Shown: positions 8,863-18,000 of the stretch, in pieces | Numbering within the stretch: position 1 is the stretch's first letter | How the letters are laid out: every line of letters begins with the position of its first letter | Source: Plantibacter sp. Leaf314 | GTDB lineage: Bacteria; Actinomycetota; Actinomycetes; Actinomycetales; Microbacteriaceae | DNA: 64,000 bases | Direction: 5' to 3' | NCBI RefSeq assembly: GCF_001423185.1 | Contig: NZ_LMOB01000001.1 | Location: forward strand, 2,614,016-2,678,015 | Notes under the pieces: generated by a model | What the model saw: only the letters and a program-made list of their open reading frames with translations | Database searches by the model: none | Told to the model about the DNA's origin: nothing | Translations under genes and position numbers: made by a program

Positions 8863-9683
8863 CCACCCTCGCCGGCAAGACCATCCTCATGTCGGGCGGC
8901 AGCCGTGGCATCGGCCTCGCGATCGCCCTCCGAGCCGCCCGGGACGGCGCGAACGTGGCCATCCTGGCGAAGACCGACACCCCGGACCCGCGGCTCGAGG
9001 GCACGATCCACACCGCGGCGGAGGCGATCCGTGAGGCGGGTGGGCGGGCGCTGCCCATCCTCGGCGACGTGCGGAACGACGACGACATCACGCGCGCCGT
9101 GTTCGAGACGGCGGGCGAGTTCGGCGGCATCGACATCGTCGTGAACAACGCCAGCGTCATCAGCCTGGCGCGCACGCTCGACCTCGACGCCAAGCGCTAC
9201 GACCTCATGCAGGACGTCAACGTCCGCGGCACCTTCATGCTGTCGCGCGCGGCCATCCCGATGCTGCGCGACGCGGAGAACCCGCACATCCTCTCGCTCT
9301 CGCCGCCACTCAACCTCGACCCGAAGTGGCTGGGCGCCCACACGGGCTACACCCTCGCGAAGTACGGCATGTCGATGGTGACCCTGGGCCTCGCGGCGGA
9401 GTTCGGTCGGGACGGCATCGCGGCCAACACGCTGTGGCCGAAGACGACGATCAAGACGGCGGCCGTCGGCAACATCCTCGGCGGTGAGGCGCTCTTGGCG
9501 AAGAGCCGGACCCCGGAGATCTACGCGGACGCGGCGTACGAGGTGCTCATCTCGCCGTCGCGGGAGCTCACGGGCCGGTCGCTCATCGTCGAGGACGTGC
9601 TCACCGAGGCCGGCGTCACCGACTTCGCGAAGTACTCACCGGGCGTCGACGAGTCGGAGCTGTACCCGGACATCTTCCTGTAG
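8859..9683 (+). CDS. SDR-family oxidoreductase (HSDL2-like)
   Basis: A 274-residue short-chain dehydrogenase: SGGSRGIG at residues 12-19, NNAS at 97-100 and the catalytic Y164-xxx-K168 (GYTLAKYG). The segments SPPLNLDPKW and LWPKTTIKTAA are characteristic of the hydroxysteroid dehydrogenase-like 2 group, whose bacterial substrate is not established. It is translationally coupled to the enoyl-CoA hydratase by ATGA and ends the operon. A short dispersed repeat starts at the base after its TAG stop codon. Confidence 0.88.
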   Translation: MTTLAGKTILMSGGSRGIGLAIALRAARDGANVAILAKTDTPDPRLEGTIHTAAEAIREAGGRALPILGDVRNDDDITRAVFETAGEFGGIDIVVNNASVISLARTLDLDAKRYDLMQDVNVRGTFMLSRAAIPMLRDAENPHILSLSPPLNLDPKWLGAHTGYTLAKYGMSMVTLGLAAEFGRDGIAANTLWPKTTIKTAAVGNILGGEALLAKSRTPEIYADAAYEVLISPSRELTGRSLIVEDVLTEAGVTDFAKYSPGVDESELYPDIFL

Positions 9684-9722
9684 CCCTTCGACAAGCTCAG
9701 GGACCGGGGACCGGGGACCGGG
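9684..9722 (+). repeat. Short dispersed repeat directly after a stop codon, with GGACCGG tandem tail
   Basis: CCCTTCGACAAGCTCAGG begins on the base after the TAG at 9681-9683 and runs into three copies of a 7-8-bp GGACCGGG unit (about 9701-9722). Confidence 0.85.
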
Positions 9723-9806
9723 GTGTCCGCTGACGGCAGAACGTGGGCTCCCCGCCTCCGGTCGGCTCGCGCCTACAGTGAGACCAACGAGCCGGAAGGG
9801 GACGCC

Positions 9807-10139
9807 ATGTTGTACCGCGAAGCCCTCGGCGCCGCCTTGCGCACGCGCCGTCTCGAACAGGGGCGGACCCTGCAGGACGTCGCCCTGGCCGCCGCCGTCT
9901 CGACGCCCTATCTGTCGGAGATCGAACGCGGCCGGAAGGACGCCTCGTCCGAGGTCGTCGTGACCATCGCCGACGCCCTCCGCACCGGGCTCGACACGCT
10001 CATGTTCGACATCGCCGACCGCTTCGACGCCGCGACCGCGCCGACGCTCGTCGAACCCCCGCTCACCGACGCGCCGCTCGCCGAAGCGACCGTCACCGTG
10101 CTCCGTCCCCCGGCGGACCCGCAGCTGCTCGCCGCCTGA
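9807..10139 (+). CDS. ClgR-like XRE-family transcriptional regulator
   Basis: A 110-residue protein with one N-terminal helix-turn-helix (about residues 8-62): LGAALRTRRLEQGRTLQDVA, then STPYLSEIERGRKDASSEVV. That pattern is very close to ClgR, the actinobacterial activator of clpP/clpC protease genes. The C-terminal 45 residues are low-complexity and acidic. ATG at 9807 is preceded by GGAAGGGG. It may control protein quality-control genes elsewhere, or the neighbouring operons; no operator was identified, so the target is open. Confidence 0.8.
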   Translation: MLYREALGAALRTRRLEQGRTLQDVALAAAVSTPYLSEIERGRKDASSEVVVTIADALRTGLDTLMFDIADRFDAATAPTLVEPPLTDAPLAEATVTVLRPPADPQLLAA

Positions 10140-10198
10140 GGCGCGTCCCGAGCGCCCGGCTCCGGCCTGGCCGATGCCGGCGTGCTCCGCCTCTGGGC

Positions 10199-10660
10199 TC
10201 AGCCGGCAGCGAGCGCCGCGAACACCGAGGCGAGCCGGGGAGCCGCGGACTCCCACGTCGTGTCCGCGTCCCAGCGCCCGAGCGCCGTCACCTCGGTGTG
10301 CCGTCCGGCCTGGTGCTTGGGCTCGGGGTCGCCGGGCAGCCGGAGCTGTTGGGTAAACCGCCCGGAGGTCCGGTCGAAGTCGAGGACGTGGAAGGCGACG
10401 TTCCGGTTCCAGTCCTCCGAGGGCCAGGAGATGAAGTCCACCCGAACCCGATCGGCGTCGAGCGGCCCTTCGGCGACGTAGCTTCCCGGGTGGTCCTCGC
10501 CCGGTGACAGGATCCGGTAGGCGCCGTTCGCGCAGAACAGGAGCAATGCCGGTTCGAACGGCTTCTCCGCGAACATCGTCGTGTAGTGGAGGGCGTCGGC
10601 GCGCACCACCTCGGCGAACAGCTGCGGGGTGCGCGCTCCGTCGGCGGTCTGGTCGGTCAT
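10199..10660 (-). CDS. Conserved protein of unknown function
   Basis: A 153-residue soluble protein, rich in aromatic residues and without signal peptide or membrane segment. The middle part (LLLFCANGAYRILSPGEDH, then DRVRVDFISWPSEDWNRNVAFHVLDFDR) suggests an alternating beta structure. I do not recognise a family or motif. ATG at 10660 has GAGGAGACGACC upstream as ribosome-binding site. It is a single gene, divergent from prpD across a 301-bp intergenic region and convergent with the ClgR-like gene. Confidence 0.65.
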   Translation of the reverse strand: MTDQTADGARTPQLFAEVVRADALHYTTMFAEKPFEPALLLFCANGAYRILSPGEDHPGSYVAEGPLDADRVRVDFISWPSEDWNRNVAFHVLDFDRTSGRFTQQLRLPGDPEPKHQAGRHTEVTALGRWDADTTWESAAPRLASVFAALAAG

Positions 10661-10961
10661 GGTCGTCTCCTCAGGGGTGTGTCTCGTGCAGCATGGTCGA
10701 CCTCGCAACGGTCTCGACGCGGGCCGGCTCGCGCAGGCCGGTGCCAGCCTGGCCGCCCCTGCCGGATGCGCGGTGTGCGTCGGCTGAACGGACCTGGAGA
10801 ACACGCCTGGTATGTCAGCGGGGAGGAGGTTCGCCTCGCGCCGGAGGCCGTCATCGCGGAAATGTCCTGTTCCCGGCCGGTTCTCATGCCTCTGGAGGCG
10901 GGACCGGCGGGCGTAGGCTGGGAGGAGGTGCCGGCGCCCGCAGCACCTGAGAGGAACACCC
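10661..10961. other. Intergenic region between divergent 10660(-) and prpD(+)
   Basis: These 301 bp hold no convincing gene. A TAGGCT -10 box at 10914-10919 lies about 42 nt before the prpD GTG and would start a leader of about 35 nt. The minus-strand gene has only its ribosome-binding site near 10664-10670. I found no clear palindrome for a prp regulator. Confidence 0.5.
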
Positions 10962-12485
10962 GTGATCCAGCACCACCTGCGTGTCCACCGCAGCGACGAG
11001 AACCTCGCCCGCGAGGGCCAGCTCGCCTGGCAGCTCGCCCGGGTCGCCACCGATCCCGTTGAGGTGACGCCAGAGGTCGTCGACATGATCATCAACCGGG
11101 TCATCGACAACGCGGCGGTCGCGGCGGCGTCGCTCACGCGTCGCCCGGTCTCCTCGGCGCGAGCGCAGGCGCTCAGTCACCCCATCAGCACCGGCGGCGA
11201 CGGAGCCACCGTGTTCGGTCCCGACCTCGCCCGCCGCGTCTCGCCGGAGTGGGCGGCCTGGGCCAACGGCGTCGCGGTCCGCGAGCTCGACTTCCACGAC
11301 ACCTTCCTCGCTGCCGAGTACTCGCACCCGGGCGACAACATCCCGCCCATCGTCGCGGTCGCCCAGCACGTGGGGTGCACGGGAGCCGACCTCGTGCGTG
11401 GCATCGCGACCGGCTACGAGATCCAGATCGACCTCGCGAAGGCGATCAGCCTGCACCGCCACAAGATCGACCATGTCGCGCACCTCGGCCCGAGTGCCGC
11501 CGCCGGCATCGGCACCATGCTCGGGCTCGATCAGGCGACCATCTACCAGGCCATCGGCCAGGCGCTCCACACGACCACGGCGACGCGGCAGTCGCGCAAG
11601 GGCGAGATCTCCACGTGGAAGGCCCATGCCCCCGCGTTCGCAGGCAAGCTCGCGGTCGAAGCCGTCGACCGGGCGATGCGCGGCGAGACCAGCCCGTCCC
11701 CCATCTACGAGGGCGAGGACGGCGTCGTCGCCTGGCTACTCGACGGCCCGGACGCCTCCTACGACATCCCCCTGCCCGGCGCGGGGGAGCCGAAGCTCGC
11801 GATCCTCGACTCCTTCACGAAGGAGCACTCGGCCGAGTACCAGGCGCAGGCCTGGATCGACCTCGCCCGCAAGCTGCACCACGAGCACCCGGAGCTCCTC
11901 GTCCCCGGCGCGGTCGACCGGATCGTCCTCCACACCTCGCACCACACGCACTACGTGATCGGCTCCGGGGCGAACGACCCGCAGAAGTACGACCCGACGG
12001 CCTCGCGCGAGACGCTCGACCACTCCATCCCGTACATCGTCGCGGTCGCCCTGCAGGACGGCGCGTGGCACCACGTCGACTCCTACCGGCCGGAGCGGGC
12101 GCAGCGCGAGGACACGGTGGAGCTGTGGCACCGGATCACCACGGCCGAGGATCCGGAATGGACGCGCCGCTACCATTCGCTGGACCCGTCAGAGCAGGCC
12201 TTCGGCGGCCGCATCGAGATCACGCTGACCGACGGCTCGACCATCGTCGACGAGATCGCCGTCGCCGACGCCCACCCGCTCGGTGCCCGACCGTTCGCGC
12301 GCGCCGACTACGTGCAGAAGTTCCGCACCCTCGCCGCCGGCGTCCTCGACCCGGAGGAGATCGACCGCTTCCTCGCGCTCGCCGAACGCCTGCCCGAGCT
12401 CGATGCGGACGAGGTCAAGCAGCTGAGCATCCAAGCGTCCTCCGGGGTCCTCGCCTCGGCGCCGCACCCGACCGGTCTCTTCTGA
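10962..12485 (+). CDS. prpD: MmgE/PrpD-family 2-methylcitrate dehydratase
   Basis: A 507-residue MmgE/PrpD protein, the usual length for PrpD, which dehydrates 2-methylcitrate to cis-aconitate analogues in propionyl-CoA catabolism. Typical segments are [13 protein letters not shown] near residue 45, the GATVFG...[16 protein letters not shown] block at about 85-115 and [19 protein letters not shown] at about 210-228. The start is a GTG at 10962 with GAGAGGAACACCC upstream. It leads the prpD-prpB-prpC operon, and the two genes that follow make methylcitrate-cycle assignment firm. Confidence 0.93.
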   Translation: MIQHHLRVHRSDENLAREGQLAWQLARVATDPVEVTPEVVDMIINRVIDNAAVAAASLTRRPVSSARAQALSHPISTGGDGATVFGPDLARRVSPEWAAWANGVAVRELDFHDTFLAAEYSHPGDNIPPIVAVAQHVGCTGADLVRGIATGYEIQIDLAKAISLHRHKIDHVAHLGPSAAAGIGTMLGLDQATIYQAIGQALHTTTATRQSRKGEISTWKAHAPAFAGKLAVEAVDRAMRGETSPSPIYEGEDGVVAWLLDGPDASYDIPLPGAGEPKLAILDSFTKEHSAEYQAQAWIDLARKLHHEHPELLVPGAVDRIVLHTSHHTHYVIGSGANDPQKYDPTASRETLDHSIPYIVAVALQDGAWHHVDSYRPERAQREDTVELWHRITTAEDPEWTRRYHSLDPSEQAFGGRIEITLTDGSTIVDEIAVADAHPLGARPFARADYVQKFRTLAAGVLDPEEIDRFLALAERLPELDADEVKQLSIQASSGVLASAPHPTGLF

Positions 12486-12516
12486 TGCCGGCCGACGACC
12501 AGACGGGACACCGCTG

Positions 12517-13416
12517 ATGTTGTACAGCCAGACCACGCCGGCCGAGAAGCGCCGGGCGTTCCGCGAGCGGCTCGCCACCGGTGAGCTGCTCCGATTCCCC
12601 GGCGCGTTCAACCCGCTGTCGGCTCGCCTCATCGAGCAGAAGGGTTTCGACGGCGTCTACATCTCCGGAGCCGTCCTCTCCGCCGACCTCGGCCTGCCCG
12701 ACATCGGCCTGACGACCCTCACCGAGGTCGCCGGTCGGGCGAAGCAGATCGCGCGCATGACCGAGCTGCCGGCCATCGTCGACGCCGACACCGGTTTCGG
12801 TGAGCCGATGAACGTCGCGCGCACCGTCCAGGAGATCGAGGACGCCGGGCTCGCCGGCCTCCACATCGAGGACCAGGTCAACCCGAAGCGCTGCGGGCAC
12901 CTCGACGGCAAGCAGGTCGTCGACACCTCGACCGCGCTCGGTCGCATCCGCGCCGCCGTCGACGCGCGTCGCGACCCGAACCTGCTCATCATGGCGCGGA
13001 CCGACATCGCGGCGGTCGACGGTCTCGACGCGGCGATCGACCGGGCCAAGCAACTCGTCGATGCGGGAGCCGACGCGATCTTCCCGGAGGCCATGCGGTC
13101 GCTCGAGGAGTTCGCCGCCGTCCGTGCGGCCGTCGACGTGCCGATCCTCGCCAACATGACCGAGTTCGGCAAGAGTGAGCTGTTCACCTCGCAACAGCTC
13201 GCCGACGTGGGCGTGAACCTGGTCATCTGGCCGGTCTCGCTCCTGCGCATCGCCATGGGCGCGGCGGGTCGCGCACTGGACACCCTGAACGAGGAGGGCT
13301 CGCTCACGGGCAAGTTGGGGGAGATGCAGCACCGAGCCGACCTCTACGAACTCATCGATTACGAGGGCTACAACCGGTTCGACACCTCGGTGTTCAACTT
13401 CACCGTCGACCGGTAG
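12517..13416 (+). CDS. prpB: Methylisocitrate lyase
   Basis: A 299-residue member of the isocitrate-lyase superfamily that splits 2-methylisocitrate into pyruvate and succinate. The metal-binding DADTGFGE is at residues 89-96 and the family signature KRCGH at 124-128, carrying the catalytic Cys. N-terminal FPGAFNPLSARLIEQKGFDG is typical of PrpB rather than of AceA. It lies 31 bp after prpD on the same strand, so it is in the operon. Confidence 0.95.
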   Translation: MLYSQTTPAEKRRAFRERLATGELLRFPGAFNPLSARLIEQKGFDGVYISGAVLSADLGLPDIGLTTLTEVAGRAKQIARMTELPAIVDADTGFGEPMNVARTVQEIEDAGLAGLHIEDQVNPKRCGHLDGKQVVDTSTALGRIRAAVDARRDPNLLIMARTDIAAVDGLDAAIDRAKQLVDAGADAIFPEAMRSLEEFAAVRAAVDVPILANMTEFGKSELFTSQQLADVGVNLVIWPVSLLRIAMGAAGRALDTLNEEGSLTGKLGEMQHRADLYELIDYEGYNRFDTSVFNFTVDR

Positions 13417-13540
13417 GCCGCTCGCTCCGTCGTCCCGATGAACACCACCTGGGTCTCCGCTCCCCGCGCTTGTCGAGGGGCGACCCGGGTGCCAAGCTCG
13501 ACCCACGCATGACCACTGCACCACCGCAAAGGAGCACCGC

Positions 13541-14665
13541 ATGACCGAAGCGACCAGCGACATCAAGAAGGGTCTCGCCGGCGTCGTCGTCGACGTGACG
13601 AGCGTCTCGAAGGTGAACCCGGAGACGAACTCCCTCCTCTATCGCGGGTATCCGGTGCAGGAGCTCGCGGAGCACTGCACCTTCGAGCAGGTGGCGTACC
13701 TCCTGTGGAACGGCGAGCTGCCGAGCGAGGCCGAACTGGCCGAGTTCACGTCGTCGGAGCGGTCGCAGCGCGCCCTCGACGACAACGTGAAGGCGGCGAT
13801 CGACCTCCTCCCCACCACCTCGCACCCGATGGATGCGCTCCGCACCGCGGTGAGCGTCATCGGCGCGAACGACCCGACCGCCGAGACCAACACGGTGGAG
13901 GCGAACGCGGTGAAGGCGGCGAGCCTGTACGCGAAGCTGCCGGCGATCGTCGCCTACGACCAGCGTCGCCGACACGGCCTCGAGCTCGTCCCGCCGCGCG
14001 ACGACCTCGGGTACAGCGAGAACTTCCTCTTCATGACCTTCGGTGAGGAAGCGGACCCGGTCGTCGTGGACGCGTTCGACGTGTCGATGATCCTGTACGC
14101 GGAGCACTCATTCAACGCCTCGACGTTCACGGCCCGCGTCATCACCTCGACCCTCAGCGACCTCTACTCGGCGGTCGTCGGCGGGATCGGTGCCCTCAAG
14201 GGAGCGCTGCACGGCGGCGCGAACGAGGCCGTCATGCACGTGTTCGACGAGATCGGCACGGCCGACCGCGCCAGCGCCTGGCTCGATGCGGCGCTCGCCG
14301 AGAAGCGCAAGATCATGGGCTTCGGTCACCGCGTGTACAAGAACGGCGACTCGCGGGTGCCGACGATGCTGGCGTCGTTGGAGAAGCTCGCTGAGCACTA
14401 CGGCAAGCCGGAGGTCCTCGAGCTGTACACGGCGCTGGAGTCCGACATGGTGGAGCGGAAGAACATCAAGCCGAACCTCGACTACCCGTCCGGCCCGGCC
14501 TACAACCTGATCGGCTTCGACACGGAGACGTTCACGCCGCTCTTCGTCGCGGCCCGCGTGGTCGGTTGGACGGCGCACATCGCCGAGCAGCTGGCGTCGA
14601 ACGCGCTCATCCGCCCGCTCTCCGAGTACGTCGGTCCTGACGAGCGGCACGTCCCCGTCAGCTGA
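13541..14665 (+). CDS. prpC: 2-methylcitrate synthase / citrate synthase
   Basis: A 374-residue type-I citrate synthase that, from context, condenses propionyl-CoA with oxaloacetate to 2-methylcitrate. Catalytic segments are EHSFNASTFTAR (first His region), LKGALHGGANEAV and GFGHRVYKNGDSRVP, with the catalytic Asp in the C-terminal LDYPSGPAYN. Enzymes of this group often also have citrate synthase activity. AAGGAG is 8 nt upstream of the ATG. It is the last gene of prpDBC, followed by a strong hairpin terminator. Bases 13417-13540 hold a degenerate short repeat (CTTGTCGAGGGG at about 13470) and nothing else recognised. Confidence 0.93.
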   Translation: MTEATSDIKKGLAGVVVDVTSVSKVNPETNSLLYRGYPVQELAEHCTFEQVAYLLWNGELPSEAELAEFTSSERSQRALDDNVKAAIDLLPTTSHPMDALRTAVSVIGANDPTAETNTVEANAVKAASLYAKLPAIVAYDQRRRHGLELVPPRDDLGYSENFLFMTFGEEADPVVVDAFDVSMILYAEHSFNASTFTARVITSTLSDLYSAVVGGIGALKGALHGGANEAVMHVFDEIGTADRASAWLDAALAEKRKIMGFGHRVYKNGDSRVPTMLASLEKLAEHYGKPEVLELYTALESDMVERKNIKPNLDYPSGPAYNLIGFDTETFTPLFVAARVVGWTAHIAEQLASNALIRPLSEYVGPDERHVPVS

Positions 14666-14680
14666 CACCCGCTGCACCCA

Positions 14681-14712
14681 CACCCCGCCGAGCCCGTCTC
14701 GGCGGGGTGTTT
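14681..14712 (+). terminator. Rho-independent terminator of prpDBC
   Basis: CACCCCGCCGAG pairs perfectly with CTCGGCGGGGTG (12-bp stem, 5-nt loop), followed by TTT. It begins 15 bp after the prpC stop codon. Confidence 0.88.
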
Positions 14713-14726
14713 CGCGTGCCCACCAC

Positions 14727-14812
14727 CCCGGTCACTGAGCTTGTCGAAGTGCGCCCACCCCACCCCGGTCACTGAGCACCCCATCTCGGTCACTGAGCTT
14801 GTCGAAGTGCCC
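14727..14812. repeat. Cluster of CACTGAGCTTGTCGAAGT short repeats
   Basis: Two full copies of GGTCACTGAGCTTGTCGAAG lie at about 14729-14750 and 14788-14809, with a truncated copy (CGGTCACTGAGC) at about 14766-14777. They are relatives of the CCCTTCGACAAGCTCAGG family in reverse orientation, with GGTCAC instead of GGTCCC. Confidence 0.8.
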
Positions 14813-14865
14813 CCGCCATCCTCGCTCGCTGGCCGGACCACCCCACCCCGAATACCACACTCATG

Positions 14866-14919
14866 TTATACATCCTAAAATATCTGTTACGATCAAAGGT
14901 GTTCGGCTCCCGAACACCT
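14866..14919 (+). promoter_or_regulatory. AT-rich promoter and leader hairpin of the large Ig-repeat gene
   Basis: An AT-rich block (about 14857-14898) stands out in this high-GC region. TTATAC at 14866-14871 and TACGAT at 14888-14893 are 16 bp apart as -35/-10. The -10 is directly preceded by ATATCTGT (14880-14887), which also precedes the -10 of the second Ig-repeat gene. Just after the expected start, AGGTGTTCGG and CCGAACACCT (14897-14919) form a perfect 10-bp stem with a 3-nt loop, leaving a leader of about 100 nt. Confidence 0.6.
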
Positions 14920-15002
14920 CCCCAGCTACGACGCCCGGCTCGACCCGAAGATCGAGTCGGTCTCCGCCGTAGCGCCTGCTCACGAAAGGAAGCTTCCTCC
15001 CT

Positions 15003-18000
15003 ATGAAGCTCAAGAAAACGCTGTCGGCCTTCGGCCTGATAGCCATCACGGCGTCGGGGGTCCTCACCGGCCCGGCCGCCGCAAGCGCGGTCTCGCCCGA
15101 GGTCGCCGCCGCGGACACCGCTGCAGCCCGGCTCACAGGCAAGTTCACGGTGGCCGACGCCGGAAATGACCTCTACAGCCCGGTCCAACCGATCGCGGGT
15201 TCGACGCTGAAGGCCACCGGCCGCTACACGCTCCAGGAGGCGATGGCCCGATCAGCGACCCTGACCATCCCGGCCGTGGGTACCTCGGGAAAGATTCAGG
15301 TCGCGGACCGGTGCCTGCCAGGCGGCCCCGCCACGAAGGTCGTCGTGTTGGTCAGCTGCGACTTGGCAGTGACCGACGGTTTGAGCGTGGATGCTGACGG
15401 AACGATCCGCAACGCTGCAGGCGTGCCGTTCAACGCGGCGGGCGAAGGCTTCTTCATGTGGAAGCAGGTCGAGAACTGGCACACCCAAACACTCCTGGCC
15501 ATGAGTCAGATGGCTCCCGTGGAGGAGCCCGCAGCGTCCATCAGTTCGCCGACGCTGCAGCCTGGCGCGTCTGCTCAGGTCACGGCGACGTTCAACGCCG
15601 CCGCAGGCGGACAGCGGATCGACATCGACCACCCCGCCGGCACGAAGATCACCGCGGTCGCCAACTCGGCGTTCACCCTGAACAGCCTGGGCATGACCGG
15701 CACGCTGCCGAGCGGCACGACCTCCGTCACCTTCACGCTGACGGCAGATCAGGACGCGCCGATCGGCACCGCCCTCGGTGGTCAGATCGCCTACGGCGCG
15801 AACCGCACGAAGCTCGCCGACTTCACGGCCAACATCGAAGCCCCACCGGTCGCACCGGCGGTGGAGATCGACTCCGTCACCGTGCAGCAGGGCGATTCGG
15901 TCGATGTCGACGTCGAGTTCAACGAGTCGGTGTCCGGTCAGGTCGACATCATCCTGCCGCAGGGTCTCGCCCCGACAGGGGCGGCGCCGTCCGGCTTCGC
16001 CTGGAATCCGAGCATCAAGGGCTTCCGGGGAACGGTCACGGACGCCAACCGTGTGTTCACGATGGACCTGACCGCAGCCGCCGATGCGGCGGTCGGGACC
16101 TTCAACGGTGCCGTGCGCGGTTCGGGTCTCGAGCAGGGATGGTCCGCGACGATCACGGCGGCCCCGGTCGCTCCTGCGGTGACGATCGAGTCCGTTAACG
16201 TCCAGCAGGGCCAGTCGGTGGGTGTCGACGTCGAGTTCAACGCGTCGGTGTCCGGCCAGGTCGAGATCGTCGTACCGGCAGGCCTCGCCCCGACCGGCAA
16301 CGCGCCCGCCGGGTTCACCTGGTTGCCGAGCATCAACGGATTCAGTGGCACCGTCACGAACGCCAACCGGGCGTTCACGATGAACCTGACCGCCGCTGCC
16401 GATGCCGCGGTGGGCACCTTCGACGGAGTCGTGCGCGGCGCTGGGCTGAACCAGCCCTGGTCCGCGACGATCACGGCGGCCCCGGTCGCTCCTGCGGTGA
16501 CGGTCGAGTCCGTCACTGTGCAGCAGGGCCAGTCGGTTGGTGTCGACGTCGAATTCAACGCGACGGCTTCAGGGCTGACCGACATCCTCCTGCCCCAGGG
16601 TCTCGCCCCGACCGGGGCGGCGCCGACCGGGTTCACGTGGATGCCGGGTATCGGCGGCTTCCGCGGAACGGTCTCGGACGCCAACCGGGTGTTCACGATG
16701 AACCTGACCGCCGCTGCCGATGCCGCGGTGGGCACCTTCGACGGTGTCGTGCGCGGTTCACACCTCGAGCAGCCCTGGTCCGCGACCATCACTGCGGCCC
16801 CGATCCCGCCTGCGGTGACGATCCCGACGCCGACGTTGCGTCAGGGACAGTCGGTTCAGGTCGAGGCGACGTTCAACACTGCTGCGGGTGGGAAGCGGAT
16901 CGATGTCTACCACCCCGCTGGTACGAAGATCACGGCTGTCCAGAACTCGGCGTTCAAGATCGACGCGCTGGGCATGGGCGGGACGTTGCCAGTCGGCACG
17001 ACGTCGCTGAAGTTCACCCTGACCGCGAACACGGACGCGCCGATCGGTGCGGCCACGGGCGGCAAGGTCACCTACGGTTCGGGCCACACGAAGATCGCGG
17101 ACTTCACCGCGATGATCGAAGCGACGCCGATCGATCCTGCGGTGACGATCAAGTCCGTCACCGTGCAGCAGGGTGAATCGGTCGACGTGCCGGTCACCTT
17201 CAACGCCGGAGTGAACGGCCTGGTCGGGATCATCGTTCCGCAGGGACTCTCACCGGTCGGAAACGCTCCTGCCGGGTTCTTCTGGTCCGAGGGTGTGCAC
17301 GGCTTCACCGGCACGGTCACCGATGCGAACCGGGCGATCACCTTGCACCTGGCGGCGGCGCCTGACGCCGCCGTGGGCACCTTCGACGGTGTCGTGACCG
17401 GTGGTGGCCTCGTCGACGTGCCGTGGTCCGCCACGATCACGGCGAGTACGCCCATCCCCGATGAGCCGATCGTGCTCGTGTCGCCGGAGATCGGTGCCGT
17501 GCTCGAGCCCGGTGCTCCGGTGTTCTCCGGAACCGGCCAGGCGGGTGCGAAGATCCAGGTCTACAGCGCTTCGCAGCAGCTGATGGGCGAGACCGAGGTC
17601 GAGTCGGATGGAACGTGGTCGCTCACGTGGAGCTCCTCGCTGACCCCGGGTCACTACTCGGGCGGCACCGTCCGGCAGTACGTCGGCGACAAGCCCTACA
17701 CGAGCGTGCCCTACGACTTCACGGTCAAGGCCGCCGAGGTCGCACCACTCGTCGTGACCTCGCCGCAGATCGGTGAGACGATCGAGGAGGCCACGCCGGT
17801 GTTCACCGGGACGGCGCAGCCTGGCGCACGGGTGGAGATCCGTGGCGGCTGGGGTGACCTGCTCGGCAGTGTCGACAGCGTCGCCTCCAACGGTCAGTGG
17901 AGTATCACCTGGAACAAGACGGTGGTGCCTGGCCGCTACGCGGGTGGCACGGTGAAGCAGTTCGTCGACGGTGTGGAGCGTGGCAAGTTCGTCTACGACT

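Noticed and set aside
9807..10139. XRE-type protein as the antitoxin of a toxin-antitoxin pair or as a prp regulator
   Set aside because: No toxin-like gene adjoins it, the sequence matches ClgR-type regulators, and no operator shared with prpD was seen.
14857..14900. AT-rich stretch as a possible origin or phage attachment site
   Set aside because: It is short, has no DnaA-box cluster, integrase or tRNA, and fits better as a promoter in front of the large secreted protein gene.
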